Part shown: positions 35,128 to 43,215 of the stretch, one piece after another
Layout of the letters: every line of letters starts with the position of its first letter
Numbering within the stretch: the first letter of the stretch is position 1
Source: Vulcanimicrobiota bacterium
GTDB lineage: Bacteria > Vulcanimicrobiota > Vulcanimicrobiia > Vulcanimicrobiales > Vulcanimicrobiaceae
Direction of reading: 5' to 3'
DNA length: 64,000 nucleotides
NCBI GenBank assembly: GCA_027452165.1
Contig: DAIDGX010000023.1
Coordinates: 124,001 to 188,000, forward strand
Program-made: the position numbers and the translations under genes
Notes under the pieces: generated by a model
What the model saw: only the letters and a program-made list of their open reading frames with translations
What the model was told of the DNA's origin: nothing
Databases searched by the model: none

Positions 35128-37785
35128 TCACGTTAACGTGCCGAGCGTCGCCTGCGCTGCGGCGAGACGCGCAATCGGCACGCGGTAGGGAGAGCACGAC
35201 ACGTAGTCGAGTCCGAGCGTGTCGCAGAACGCCACGCTGGACGGTTCGCCGCCGTGTTCGCCGCAAATCCCGATCTTCAACTCCGCGCGCGCATCGCGTC
35301 CGAGGCGCACCGCCTCGCGCATCAGCGATCCCACGCCGCGACGATCGAGCACCTGGAAGGGGTCGTCTTTGAGGATCTTCTTCTCGAGGTAGGTCGGGAT
35401 GAAGCCGGCCTCGGCGTCGTCGCGGCTGTAGCCATAGGTCGTCTGGGTGAGATCGTTCGTGCCGAATGAGAAAAATTGCGCCGTCTGCGCGAGCTCATCT
35501 GCAACCACGCATGCGCGCGGCAACTCCACCATCGTACCGATATGATACGCAAGCGTCGTCGTTTGCGCGGATAGCACGGCGTCGGCAACGGCCTTTGCCG
35601 CATCGTAGGTAGAACGCATCTCCTCGGGTGTGCCGACGCCCGGAATCATCACCTCGGGGCGCGCATCCACGCCACGCTCCTTCAACTCGCAGGCGGCTTC
35701 GAAGATGGCGCGCACTTGCATCGCGTAGATTTCCGGATAGAGAATGCCCAAGCGGCAGACGCGCAAGCCGAGCATCGGGTTTTGCTCGTGCAACTGCTGT
35801 ACGCGTTTGAGCATCGCCTCCTTCGCACGATACTCGTGCGTCTCCACCCCGGTCGTCAAACGCAACTCGGTGGTCTCGACCAGCAGTTCCTCGAGCGATG
35901 GCAAAAACTCGTGTAGTGGCGGATCGAGCAGACGAATCGTCACCGGATACCCGGCCATCGCCTCCAGGATGCCGACGAAATCTTCGCGCTGGAACGGCAG
36001 CAGCTTCGCAAGCGCTTCCGCACGTGCTTCCGGCGTATTCGCGAGGATCATCTGCTGTACGATCGGCAGGCGCTCCTGCTGCATGAACATGTGCTCGGTA
36101 CGGCAAAGCCCGATGCCTTGCGCGCCGAGCTCGCGCGCTTTGCGCGCATCCTCGGGGGTGTCGGCATTAGCCCACACCTGCATGCGCCGCACGTCGTCGG
36201 CCCACGACAAGAACGTGGCAAGCCACGGCGGGAGTGTCGATGGCGCCTCAATGAGCGGTAGTCGGCCGAGCATCACGTTGCCCGTGCTGCCGTCGATCGT
36301 CAGCCAATCCCCTTCGTGCAACGCGGTGCCGTTCAACGACGCGGTCTTGCTGCGGCGATCGATCTGCAACGCGTCGCAACCGGCAACGCACGGTTTCCCC
36401 ATGCCGCGCGCCACGACGGCCGCATGCGATGTCGCTCCGCCTTTTGCGGTAAGGATGCCGCGTGAGGCGATCATGCCGTGCACGTCGTCGGGCGTCGTCT
36501 CTACCCGCACGAGGATCGTTGGTTTGCCGGCTTCGTTCCATGCAACGGCATCGTCGGCGGTAAAGACGACCTGCCCCGTCGCCGCTCCCGGTGATGCGTT
36601 CAAACCATGCGCTGCAACCTCGACGCGCGCGTCCGTATCGATGCGCGCGTGGAAGAGTTGATCGAGCGACGAGGCATTCACGCGGCCAACCGCCGTGCGC
36701 TTGTCGATCAGCCCTTCGTTCACGAGGTCGATTGCGATTTTGACGGCTGCCTCGGCACTGCGCTTGCCGGTACGCGTTTGCAGCATGAAGAGCTTGCCGC
36801 GCTCGACCGTGAACTCGAGATCCTGCATCTCTTTGTAATGGCGTTCGAGCCGGTGCGCGATCTCCTGAAATTGGCGATAGATTGCCGGTTGCGAGCGCTC
36901 GAGATCGGCGATTTTCTGGGGGGTACGGATACCCGCGACGACATCTTCGCCCTGCGCGTTCACCAGATACTCTCCAAAGAGGACGTTCTCGCCGGTGTTA
37001 GGATCGCGCGTAAACGCGACGCCCGTACCCGAATCATCGCCCATGTTTCCGAAGACCATTTGCACCACGCTTACCGCGGTGCCCCAATCGTCAGGAATTT
37101 TGTTGAAGCGCCGGTAATCGATCGCTCGCTTCGAATTCCACGAATCGAAGACGGCCTGAATGGCGAGATGCAGTTGTTCGCGTACGTCCTGCGGGAAGTC
37201 GCGCCCGGCATGTTCGCGCACGATCGCTTTGAAGCGCGTGACGAGCGCCTTCCACGAGCCTGCGTCGATCTCGGGATCGGTCGAGATGCCGAGTTCGTGC
37301 TTGCGTTCCTCGATCAGCTCCTCGAAACGATCCTTATCGACGTTCAGCACCACCGAGGAGAACATCATGATGAAGCGGCGATACGCATCCCACGCGAAAC
37401 GCTCATTTTGCGTCAGCGTAGCGAGTCCAGCGACGGTCGCATCGTTCAAGCCCAGGTTTAGGATCGTATCCATCATGCCGGGCATCGAGACGCGTGCGCC
37501 CGAGCGAACCGACACGAGCAGCGGATCGCTCGGGTCGCCGAAACGCGTGCCGACGCGCCCTTCGAGTTGCAGCATCGCCTGTTCCACTTGCGCATCAAGG
37601 CCATCGGGAAAGCTCCGCTGCGCCTCGTAAAAGCGTAAACAGGCCTGCGTCGTGATGATAAAGCCCTGCGGAACCGGAAGCCCGGCGCGCATCATCTCGG
37701 CCAGCCCCGCACCCTTGCCGCCGAGAAGCTCCTTCATCGTACCGTCGCCTTCCTCGAAGAAGTACACGTACTTGGGTGCGCTCAT
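35128..37785 (-). CDS. ppdK: Pyruvate, phosphate dikinase
   Basis: Interconverts pyruvate plus ATP plus phosphate with PEP plus AMP plus PPi. At 885 aa it has the whole architecture: N-terminal ATP-grasp (KYVYFFEEGDGTMKELLGGKG, VSVRSGARVSMPGMMDTILN), the phosphohistidine swivelling domain with catalytic His in GGATSHAAVVARGMGKPCVAG, and the C-terminal PEP-binding barrel (RTEHMFM, FFSFGTNDLTQ, GICGEHGGEPSSV). It could work with malic enzyme to move carbon between C4, pyruvate and PEP. The glyS-like gene follows 15 bp downstream of its position on the same strand. A phosphotransferase-type regulatory protein is not seen. Confidence 0.96.
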   Translation of the reverse strand: MSAPKYVYFFEEGDGTMKELLGGKGAGLAEMMRAGLPVPQGFIITTQACLRFYEAQRSFPDGLDAQVEQAMLQLEGRVGTRFGDPSDPLLVSVRSGARVSMPGMMDTILNLGLNDATVAGLATLTQNERFAWDAYRRFIMMFSSVVLNVDKDRFEELIEERKHELGISTDPEIDAGSWKALVTRFKAIVREHAGRDFPQDVREQLHLAIQAVFDSWNSKRAIDYRRFNKIPDDWGTAVSVVQMVFGNMGDDSGTGVAFTRDPNTGENVLFGEYLVNAQGEDVVAGIRTPQKIADLERSQPAIYRQFQEIAHRLERHYKEMQDLEFTVERGKLFMLQTRTGKRSAEAAVKIAIDLVNEGLIDKRTAVGRVNASSLDQLFHARIDTDARVEVAAHGLNASPGAATGQVVFTADDAVAWNEAGKPTILVRVETTPDDVHGMIASRGILTAKGGATSHAAVVARGMGKPCVAGCDALQIDRRSKTASLNGTALHEGDWLTIDGSTGNVMLGRLPLIEAPSTLPPWLATFLSWADDVRRMQVWANADTPEDARKARELGAQGIGLCRTEHMFMQQERLPIVQQMILANTPEARAEALAKLLPFQREDFVGILEAMAGYPVTIRLLDPPLHEFLPSLEELLVETTELRLTTGVETHEYRAKEAMLKRVQQLHEQNPMLGLRVCRLGILYPEIYAMQVRAIFEAACELKERGVDARPEVMIPGVGTPEEMRSTYDAAKAVADAVLSAQTTTLAYHIGTMVELPRACVVADELAQTAQFFSFGTNDLTQTTYGYSRDDAEAGFIPTYLEKKILKDDPFQVLDRRGVGSLMREAVRLGRDARAELKIGICGEHGGEPSSVAFCDTLGLDYVSCSPYRVPIARLAAAQATLGTLT

Positions 37786-37800
37786 CGCGTCGTGCTTCTC

Positions 37801-39144
37801 CTATCCGATCCGGTCGCGGAAGAATCGTTCGAGGGCGTCGGCCGCGATGCGCTCTTGACGCATCGAATCGCGTTCGCGCACGGTTACGCTGCCGTCGTCG
37901 AGCGAGTCATAATCGACGGTCACGCAGTACGGCGTCCCGATTTCATCTTGCCGGCGATACAACTGGCCGATGTTGCCTTCGTCGTACTGTGTACGAAAGT
38001 GCGGGCGCAGCGTGCGCTCAATCGAGCGCGCGCGCTCCACAAGCTCTGGCTTGTTGCGCGCGAGCGAGAAGACCGCCAGTTGGACGGGCGCGATGAACGG
38101 GTGAAAACGCAGCACGGTACGCTCGGTCTCCTTGCCGTTGGGATCGACGCTCTTCTCTTTATCGTACGCGTCGATAAGCATCGTAAGCGTCGTGCGATCC
38201 ATCCCGGCCGAGCTCTCAATCAGGATCGGGGTGTAATGCGTCTTCGTCGCTTCGTCGAAAAAGCGCAGGTCTTTGCCCGACAGGTTCATGTGCGCGTCGA
38301 GATCGTAGGTGCCGCGATGCGCGATCGATTCGAGTTCGCCCCAGCCCCACGGAAAGAGATACTCGACGTCGATGCCCGCCTTCGCGTAGTGCGGGCGCTC
38401 TTCGGGCGTGAGCTCGTAGAAGCGCAGACGCTCGGCCTTTACGCCATACTGTGAGTACCAGGCCTTGCGGCGATCAACCCACTCGCGAAACACCTCGAGA
38501 TCCTTGCCATCTGCCGGAACGAAGTATTCGAGTTCGGCCTGTTCAAACTCGCGCACGCGGAAGGTGAAGTTCCCGGGTGTGATCTCGTTGCGAAACGACT
38601 TGCCGATCTGCGCGATCCCAAACGGCGGGCGCTTGCGCGCGGTCTGATAGACGTTTTTGAAGTTGACGAAAATGCCCTGAGCCGTCTCGGGACGCAGGTA
38701 TGCGGTCGAAGCCGTATCCTCCATCGGACCGATCTGTGTCTTCATCATCAGATTGAAGTTGCGCGGCTCGGTAAAGCTCTCTTTGCTTCCGCAGTCGGGG
38801 CACTGCTTGGGGTCCTTCAAATGGTCGAAACGGAACCGATGCTTGCACACCTTGCAATCGACCAGCTTATCGTGGAATGCGTCCACGTGGCCCGAGGCCT
38901 TCCACGTGAGCGGATGCATGATGATCGACGAGTCGAACCCGACCACGTCGTCGCGCAACTCGACGGTCTCGCGCCACCAGGCATCCTTGACGTTACGCTT
39001 CAGGATCGCTCCCAGTGGGCCGTAATCCCAAAAGCCGTTGATGCCGCCGTAGATTTCGCTGGACTGAAAGATAAAGCCGCGGCGCTTCGCAAGCGCCGTA
39101 ATCTCGTCCATGGTCACGCGTTGTTCGGGAGCTGCGGTATCCAT
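37801..39144 (-). CDS. glyS: Glycyl-tRNA synthetase (alpha2 type)
   Basis: Class II synthetase charging glycine to tRNA-Gly, the single-chain form of about 447 aa seen in many bacteria, archaea and eukaryotes. Motifs: motif 1 region with [20 protein letters not shown], the insertion carrying a zinc-binding [24 protein letters not shown], motif 2 with [21 protein letters not shown], and the ATP-binding [29 protein letters not shown] near the C-terminus. I chose the ATG at 39144; a GTG/ATG-rich stretch further upstream gives an unrelated leader. It lies on the minus strand with ppdK. Confidence 0.96.
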   Translation of the reverse strand: [447 protein letters not shown]

Positions 39145-39197
39145 AAGGGCTGTTAGATTTATCAAGCACCGCCAAATCCCCGTGCGGGGTGCCGCGC

Positions 39198-40379
39198 TTA
39201 TGACCGGGCGTACCGCCGCCCGCGCCAGGTTACCCCTCCTCGCGCGTGTTTGAAGAGCGAGGTTGCGAAGATCGCGCTCATCACCCCGATGCCAATCGGC
39301 AACCACGCAGCCCCCGAACCCGCAAAACCGAACCGGCGCATTCCCCGCGCCGCGGCGACACCCGCAGCGAGCATACCCGCCGCGAGGAGCAGCGCGACGC
39401 CCCACACATGCCATGCGAGCGCCACGAGCAACGCAAGCGGCTGGAGCGGCGAGAAGAGCGCGAATGCGAGCAACGCGCCGGCCGTAAGGAGCGGTTGACC
39501 GCGAACGCCGAGCGCAAAGTTCTTCACGAAGCCCTCCCAAATCTCGCGGAACGAGCGGTACATGCGGGTGCGCACCTGTCCACTCGCCCCGACCAGAGCC
39601 GTGCGAAAGCGGCCGTCGGCCTTCAAACGGCGGGCAAGTTCCAAATCCTCGGCGATCTCACCCCGCAGAGCCCCATGTCCGCCGATCGCCTCGTACGCCA
39701 CCCGGTCGATCAGGATGTATTGCCCGTTGAAGAGGGCGTTGCCGCGCGCCGGATCGTTCACGTCATCGAGCGGCCCCGTGCCGAGCGCGATCGTCCAGAG
39801 AATGCTCGGCAGCACGATGCGTTCGGCAGCGGTTACCATCGTTTGCTCGGTCAGCAGGCTCACCGCATCAAGCTCGCTCGCGCGCGCGTAGGCAAACGCA
39901 GCCCCGGCGGAGTCGGGTTCATGCTCGGTGTCGGCGTCGGTGAAGAGCAGCCAGGCACCCCGCGCACGCCGCACGCCCTGTTCGAGCGCCCACGGCTTGC
40001 CAACCCAGCCGTCGGGCAGATCCACGCCTCGCACAAGCGTGAGACGCGCATCGTCACGCGCGATACGTTCCACGATAGCCGCCGTTGCGTCGTCCGAACG
40101 ATCGTCCACGACGATCACCTCGTAGGCGGGATAGCGCAGCGCGAGCAGCGTTCGCACGCATCCCGCAATCTGTCGCTCCTCGTTACGCGCGGGAACGACG
40201 ATCGAGAGGAACGGGAAATTCCCGCGCTCTTCCGGAGGCGCGGCGTCACCATGCGTCCGCCCAAGCATTGCATGCGAACGCCGCGCGATCTCTACGCTTC
40301 GGAGCACGATGAGGAGATCAACGATCGCGCACGCAAGCCCGACGACCCAGAGCGCAATCACCCGCGCGTCCGGCATCAT
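39198..40379 (-). CDS. Family 2 glycosyltransferase, membrane-bound (HpnB-like)
   Basis: A 393-aa GT2 enzyme transferring a sugar from a nucleotide donor. An N-terminal TM helix (ALWVVGLACAIVDLLIVL) is followed by the GT-A core: LSIVVPARNEERQIAGCV, VIVVDDRSDDATA, the donor-binding LFTDADTEHEPD (DxD), and the acceptor side GEIAEDLELARRLKADGR. Three to four hydrophobic segments close the C-terminus (LLTAGALLAFALFSPLQPLALLVALAW and following). The overall order is that of hopanoid-associated HpnB-type and related GT2 enzymes. The nuclease-like gene ends immediately upstream (1 bp), so they may be co-transcribed. No hopanoid gene is present. Confidence 0.85.
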   Translation of the reverse strand: MMPDARVIALWVVGLACAIVDLLIVLRSVEIARRSHAMLGRTHGDAAPPEERGNFPFLSIVVPARNEERQIAGCVRTLLALRYPAYEVIVVDDRSDDATAAIVERIARDDARLTLVRGVDLPDGWVGKPWALEQGVRRARGAWLLFTDADTEHEPDSAGAAFAYARASELDAVSLLTEQTMVTAAERIVLPSILWTIALGTGPLDDVNDPARGNALFNGQYILIDRVAYEAIGGHGALRGEIAEDLELARRLKADGRFRTALVGASGQVRTRMYRSFREIWEGFVKNFALGVRGQPLLTAGALLAFALFSPLQPLALLVALAWHVWGVALLLAAGMLAAGVAAARGMRRFGFAGSGAAWLPIGIGVMSAIFATSLFKHARGGVTWRGRRYARS

Positions 40380-41345
40380 CTAGCCACGCACGATCGCGAG
40401 TCGTTCAGCCCGGGCATTGAGAGGCACCATGGCGTCGCCGTTTCGTGCAACAAACGCGACCCCATTTTCTTCGAGAATCTGCCCGACCCAGGAAGTCGAT
40501 CGATCCGGAATTGCACCAAAGGCCAAAACCGGTGTTGCATCTTCGATTTCGGCGCGATACCGAACGCGATAATCGAAAAGTTGCCCCATACCGTACCGCA
40601 TACGATCGACCGACTGACGAGCGTCGGTAAGGCTTTTAGCTTCAATCAGCAGCCGCTGGTCACCGCACCGGACAAAAAGATCGATGTTGTTGTACCAGCA
40701 AACGCCACCGCTACGCTCGACCGACCGGCGGATGAGTTCAAGCGTCTCATTATGATCTTTGCGCGCGCGCTCTTGCAAGGCGGCCGACTCGTACACGCTT
40801 GGCAACGCCTTTCCGCTCGGCACGTACCCTGTGCCGTCGGGGATACGCTCGACCCGGCGCATCACATCTTTCGGCATTGCCGCTGCGAACGTCGAATACC
40901 CTGACACGAGCACGTTCTCGACGGTCAACAACGGCGCGCTCTCGCGACCGGCAGAGACGCCAGCAGCCGCCAATATCCGATAAAAAGCCGTCTCTCGTAT
41001 TTGGCGCGCGGCACTCTGGAATTGTGGCTTGCTCGTCGATTCGGTTTCGAGGAACTGCGTATCGTATCGCAGTGGAACCGGTCTAGAAAACGGCTCATAC
41101 CAAGCAATCGGCATCCACCAGTGAGCGGGACGGCCGAAATCTTCAAATGCAGCGCCAAGGACACCATGCCCTATGTAACTCGATGCCTCACTCGCATCGG
41201 CTCCCGCCGCCGGCCGGTAATAAATAAAGCGGTCGTAGTCATTGATGCGGCCACGATACTGCCGTGGATAATGATAGATGACGCCTTCGCGATCTAGGTA
41301 CTTCGGATCGGCGTGCCACGTACGCTGACTCAGCACAACAGGCAT
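40380..41345 (-). CDS. Predicted PD-(D/E)XK-type nuclease with N-terminal unrecognised domain
   Basis: A 321-aa protein in two parts. The C-terminal part (about 190-300) has a plausible PD-(D/E)XK core: a leading Glu helix (HNETLELIRRSVERSG), NNIDLFVRCGDQRLLIEAKS (Asp then Glu-x-Lys) and GMGQLFDYRVRYR (Gln/Tyr helix). The N-terminal part (YHYPRQYRGRINDYDRFIYY, SYIGHGVLGAAFEDFGRPAHWW) reads like a beta-rich domain seen beside HNH or PD-(D/E)XK nucleases in restriction/defence proteins, possibly a reader of modified DNA. I am unsure of that domain. The gene is 1 bp from the GT2 gene and sits at the edge of a disturbed intergenic region. A phage-defence role is inference. Confidence 0.65.
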   Translation of the reverse strand: MPVVLSQRTWHADPKYLDREGVIYHYPRQYRGRINDYDRFIYYRPAAGADASEASSYIGHGVLGAAFEDFGRPAHWWMPIAWYEPFSRPVPLRYDTQFLETESTSKPQFQSAARQIRETAFYRILAAAGVSAGRESAPLLTVENVLVSGYSTFAAAMPKDVMRRVERIPDGTGYVPSGKALPSVYESAALQERARKDHNETLELIRRSVERSGGVCWYNNIDLFVRCGDQRLLIEAKSLTDARQSVDRMRYGMGQLFDYRVRYRAEIEDATPVLAFGAIPDRSTSWVGQILEENGVAFVARNGDAMVPLNARAERLAIVRG

Positions 41346-41530
41346 GTTGCCTATGGTACCCTAGTGCCGGCACGTGTCCTGCGATCGGTCATGCGATCTG
41401 ACAGGAGCAACGCCCGAAGAGCGCCTCATACCCCGCAAAAGACCGCTCGTGTCCATCAGATCTTGTTCATTGCGTGCAATGCGTGATAGCACCGTCGCTG
41501 CGCGTCTCGATGGCGTCGACTGCCGGTCTG

Positions 41531-41570
41531 AAATGCCGTGCAGCACCGGGTTCGATTCCCGGACGAGTCA
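41531..41570 (+). pseudogene. tRNA 3'-half-like remnant
   Basis: A perfect T-arm with CCGGG-TTCGATT-CCCGG (41546-41562) followed by ACGAGTCA, like the 3' end of a tRNA with discriminator A. I could not find a matching acceptor 5' strand (GACTCGT) or D-arm within 120 bp upstream, so no full cloverleaf can be folded. It may be a leftover of a tRNA gene or an attachment-site half. Confidence 0.45.
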
Positions 41571-41593
41571 GCCGCAACGATCCACCCGGCGTT

Positions 41594-42035
41594 GCGAAGG
41601 CGCCGCAGTAATGCGGCGCCTCGTTCCCTTGGTTTCGCCCTATCCGGCAACGTTGTATTCACCACGCCCTCGGCGGTGCGCGAAGGCGGCGCCGTCGCGC
41701 CTAACGATACACCTTGCAGCCACGGGTCCGATTCCCTAGCGCTCCAAGCGCCCTTGCGAAGTCGCAGTCTTACCGTCGGCTGTATATCAAGCCCGCAGTC
41801 TCACGTCGAAACGCACGGGACACACTGATAGTGAAGGCCAACGCAGCAATGCCTTCCACACCTCCTCGGAATCGTAACGATTCGCTACATCACTTTCGAT
41901 CATGGACGCGCTCCAGTTTATAGGCAACACCCGGCGTCGCCCTAACGAAGCATCGCGGTTTGTAACGCGTTTCACGTTCTTCAAACCGTCGTCGCCTTAA
42001 GCGCCTTCGGCTGAGTCTCCGCTCGTAGTTGCCCG
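41594..42035. repeat. Diverged direct repeat R1 (hairpin, spacer, rlmN-tail copy)
   Basis: R1 begins with hairpin H1 (41598-41621, AGGCGCCGCA-GTAA-TGCGGCGCCT), contains ACACTGATAGTGAAGGCCAACGCA at about 41820-41843, and ends at 41915-42035 with a diverged copy of the rlmN 3' end and its downstream 100 bp. R2 (42757-43215) has the same elements in the same order. The two are roughly two-thirds identical where aligned by eye, with indels. This is described further under findings. Confidence 0.55.
41719..41746 (+). pseudogene. Second, degenerate tRNA 3'-end-like remnant
   Basis: CACGGGTCCGATTCCCTAGCGCTCCA resembles a T-arm plus 3' acceptor (loop TCCGATT, three intact stem pairs, two broken). 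It is weaker than the remnant at 41531-41570 and no 5' half is recognisable. The 41346-42075 stretch contains no gene I can support other than these pieces and repeat R1. Confidence 0.3.
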
Positions 42036-42075
42036 CAGGTCCCCGCACGAGGCGAACGCGAATCCGGCGAAATCT

Positions 42076-42561
42076 ATGGCCGAACAATCATCCACACTTT
42101 TCACGATGCTTTCGAAGTTGCTCATTGAGTATACCTATGAATTTGACGCCGCTATGGTTCGCGAGCTCGGGCGTTGCGCCGAACCCCCTCCGTCGCTTGC
42201 CATGTGGGCTAACGTTCTGCAATACGTAAACGACGTTGGTATTACGGCTACGGAGCTGCGCTCGAAGTGCGGCATTGCGCCGCCAACGTTGAAGTCGATG
42301 ATTGACTGCCTCAGGCGCCATGGATGGATAACGATTCAGATGGGAAAGCTCATCACGCTGACGGCCGAAGGGCGAGACGCTGCTCGAGCGTTTCCGAAGG
42401 CCATACGGGCAGCCGAGGCGCGATGCAAATCCCAATGGGGAGCGGACGTCTTTGCGCCGCTACAGCGCGCGCTCGAAAGCGCGTGCGCACGGCTTCAGCG
42501 AGGCTATCCGGCTTACCCAATGCCTTCGGCGCACCGCGGAGGCCTCCCAGCGGGCGAATAG
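42076..42561 (+). CDS. Winged-helix (MarR-like) protein
   Basis: A 161-aa protein with a helical start (LFTMLSKLLIEYTYEFDAAM), then a winged helix-turn-helix: WANVLQYVNDVGITATELRSKCGIAP (first helices), PTLKSMIDCLRRHGWITIQ (recognition helix and wing), then ITLTAEGRDAARAFPKAIRAAEARC. This matches a family of MarR-related proteins known from actinobacteria and others, in which the domain follows a conserved LLxxFTxEFD start. The ligand and target are unknown. It lies alone between repeats R1 and R2, on the plus strand, in a region with no co-directional neighbour. Confidence 0.75.
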   Translation: MAEQSSTLFTMLSKLLIEYTYEFDAAMVRELGRCAEPPPSLAMWANVLQYVNDVGITATELRSKCGIAPPTLKSMIDCLRRHGWITIQMGKLITLTAEGRDAARAFPKAIRAAEARCKSQWGADVFAPLQRALESACARLQRGYPAYPMPSAHRGGLPAGE

Positions 42562-42685
42562 GCGCGCGAACGAGCGCACGCTTTAGCGATGATGTTCGAT
42601 CCGAAACGTGGGGTAGACATTCTCTATGATGCGCAATGATTACCGCGCCGTGAGCGCCGCGAACTTGCGCAACGTTTCCAAACCC

Positions 42686-43105
42686 TTAAGACCCCCGATT
42701 GACACTGTGCATCGACCGCCGGTGACTTATCACGCCAGCAGACACCTCGAAGCGCACGAAGCGCCGCAGTAATGCAGCGCTTCGCCATTTTACAAGACGC
42801 ACTGATGGCGGGGGCCAACGCCGTACGGGCTTGCCATCCCACCTGTACCACTCTGCCCAATTGCCACGCAAGCCAATGAGGTGTAGCGTTACGGCAATGA
42901 TGCCACCGTTTGCATCTTCCGCGGTGACGTCGACTAGCTCAATTCCAGCGTCTTCTGCTGCCTGTTCAAAATAGAAATGCCCTCCGCTCCTGCCGGAATC
43001 CCATTCTTCGCGGCCAACTCGGAGGTTGCGCGGACAGACGGCGAGGTCGGCATCGAAGGCGTGCAACGCCGCGATCTGACGCGCCCTCCGGCCTATACGC
43101 AACAC
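42686..43105 (-). CDS. Possible small protein or fragment, unknown (DUF6984-like segment)
   Basis: A minus-strand open frame of 139 codons. The middle (GGHFYFEQAAEDAGIELVDV, AVTLHLIGLRGNWAEWYRWD, GKPVRRWPP) has a composition and rhythm of a real, folded domain and loosely recalls DUF6984-type immunity-like proteins. The first 35 residues and the tail after RRWPP look non-coding. The GTG start at 43105 lies inside repeat R2. I regard it as a probable decayed or partial gene. The remaining 42562-42685 has no gene I can support. Confidence 0.3.
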   Translation of the reverse strand: MLRIGRRARQIAALHAFDADLAVCPRNLRVGREEWDSGRSGGHFYFEQAAEDAGIELVDVTAEDANGGIIAVTLHLIGLRGNWAEWYRWDGKPVRRWPPPSVRLVKWRSAALLRRFVRFEVSAGVISHRRSMHSVNRGS

Positions 43106-43215
43106 TCGGCGCTGCTGCGACGAAGTACCGCACTTGTGCGGGCGCTTCGTTCTTCAAACGATTGTCGTCTTCCGCGCCTTTGGCTGACTATCCGCCCGTA
43201 ACTGCCCGCAGGCGG
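42757..43215. repeat. Diverged direct repeat R2 (hairpin, spacer, true rlmN tail)
   Basis: R2 begins with hairpin H2 (42757-42784, CGAAGCGC...GCGCTTCG with GCA-GTAA-TGC inside), contains ACGCACTGATGGCGGGGGCCAACGCC at about 42797-42822, and ends with the real 3' end of rlmN (43154-43215) and the 70-100 bp beyond. See R1 at 41594-42035. Confidence 0.55.

Noticed and set aside
39178-39189. CCCCG-TG-CGGGG hairpin after the GT2 gene as a terminator
   Set aside because: Stem is only 5 bp and the following sequence has no T-run; too weak to call.
41538-41923. Two short plus-strand frames beginning MQHRVRFPD and MQPRVRFPS
   Set aside because: They translate tRNA 3'-end-like sequence, a known source of false small ORFs; no ribosome site is present.
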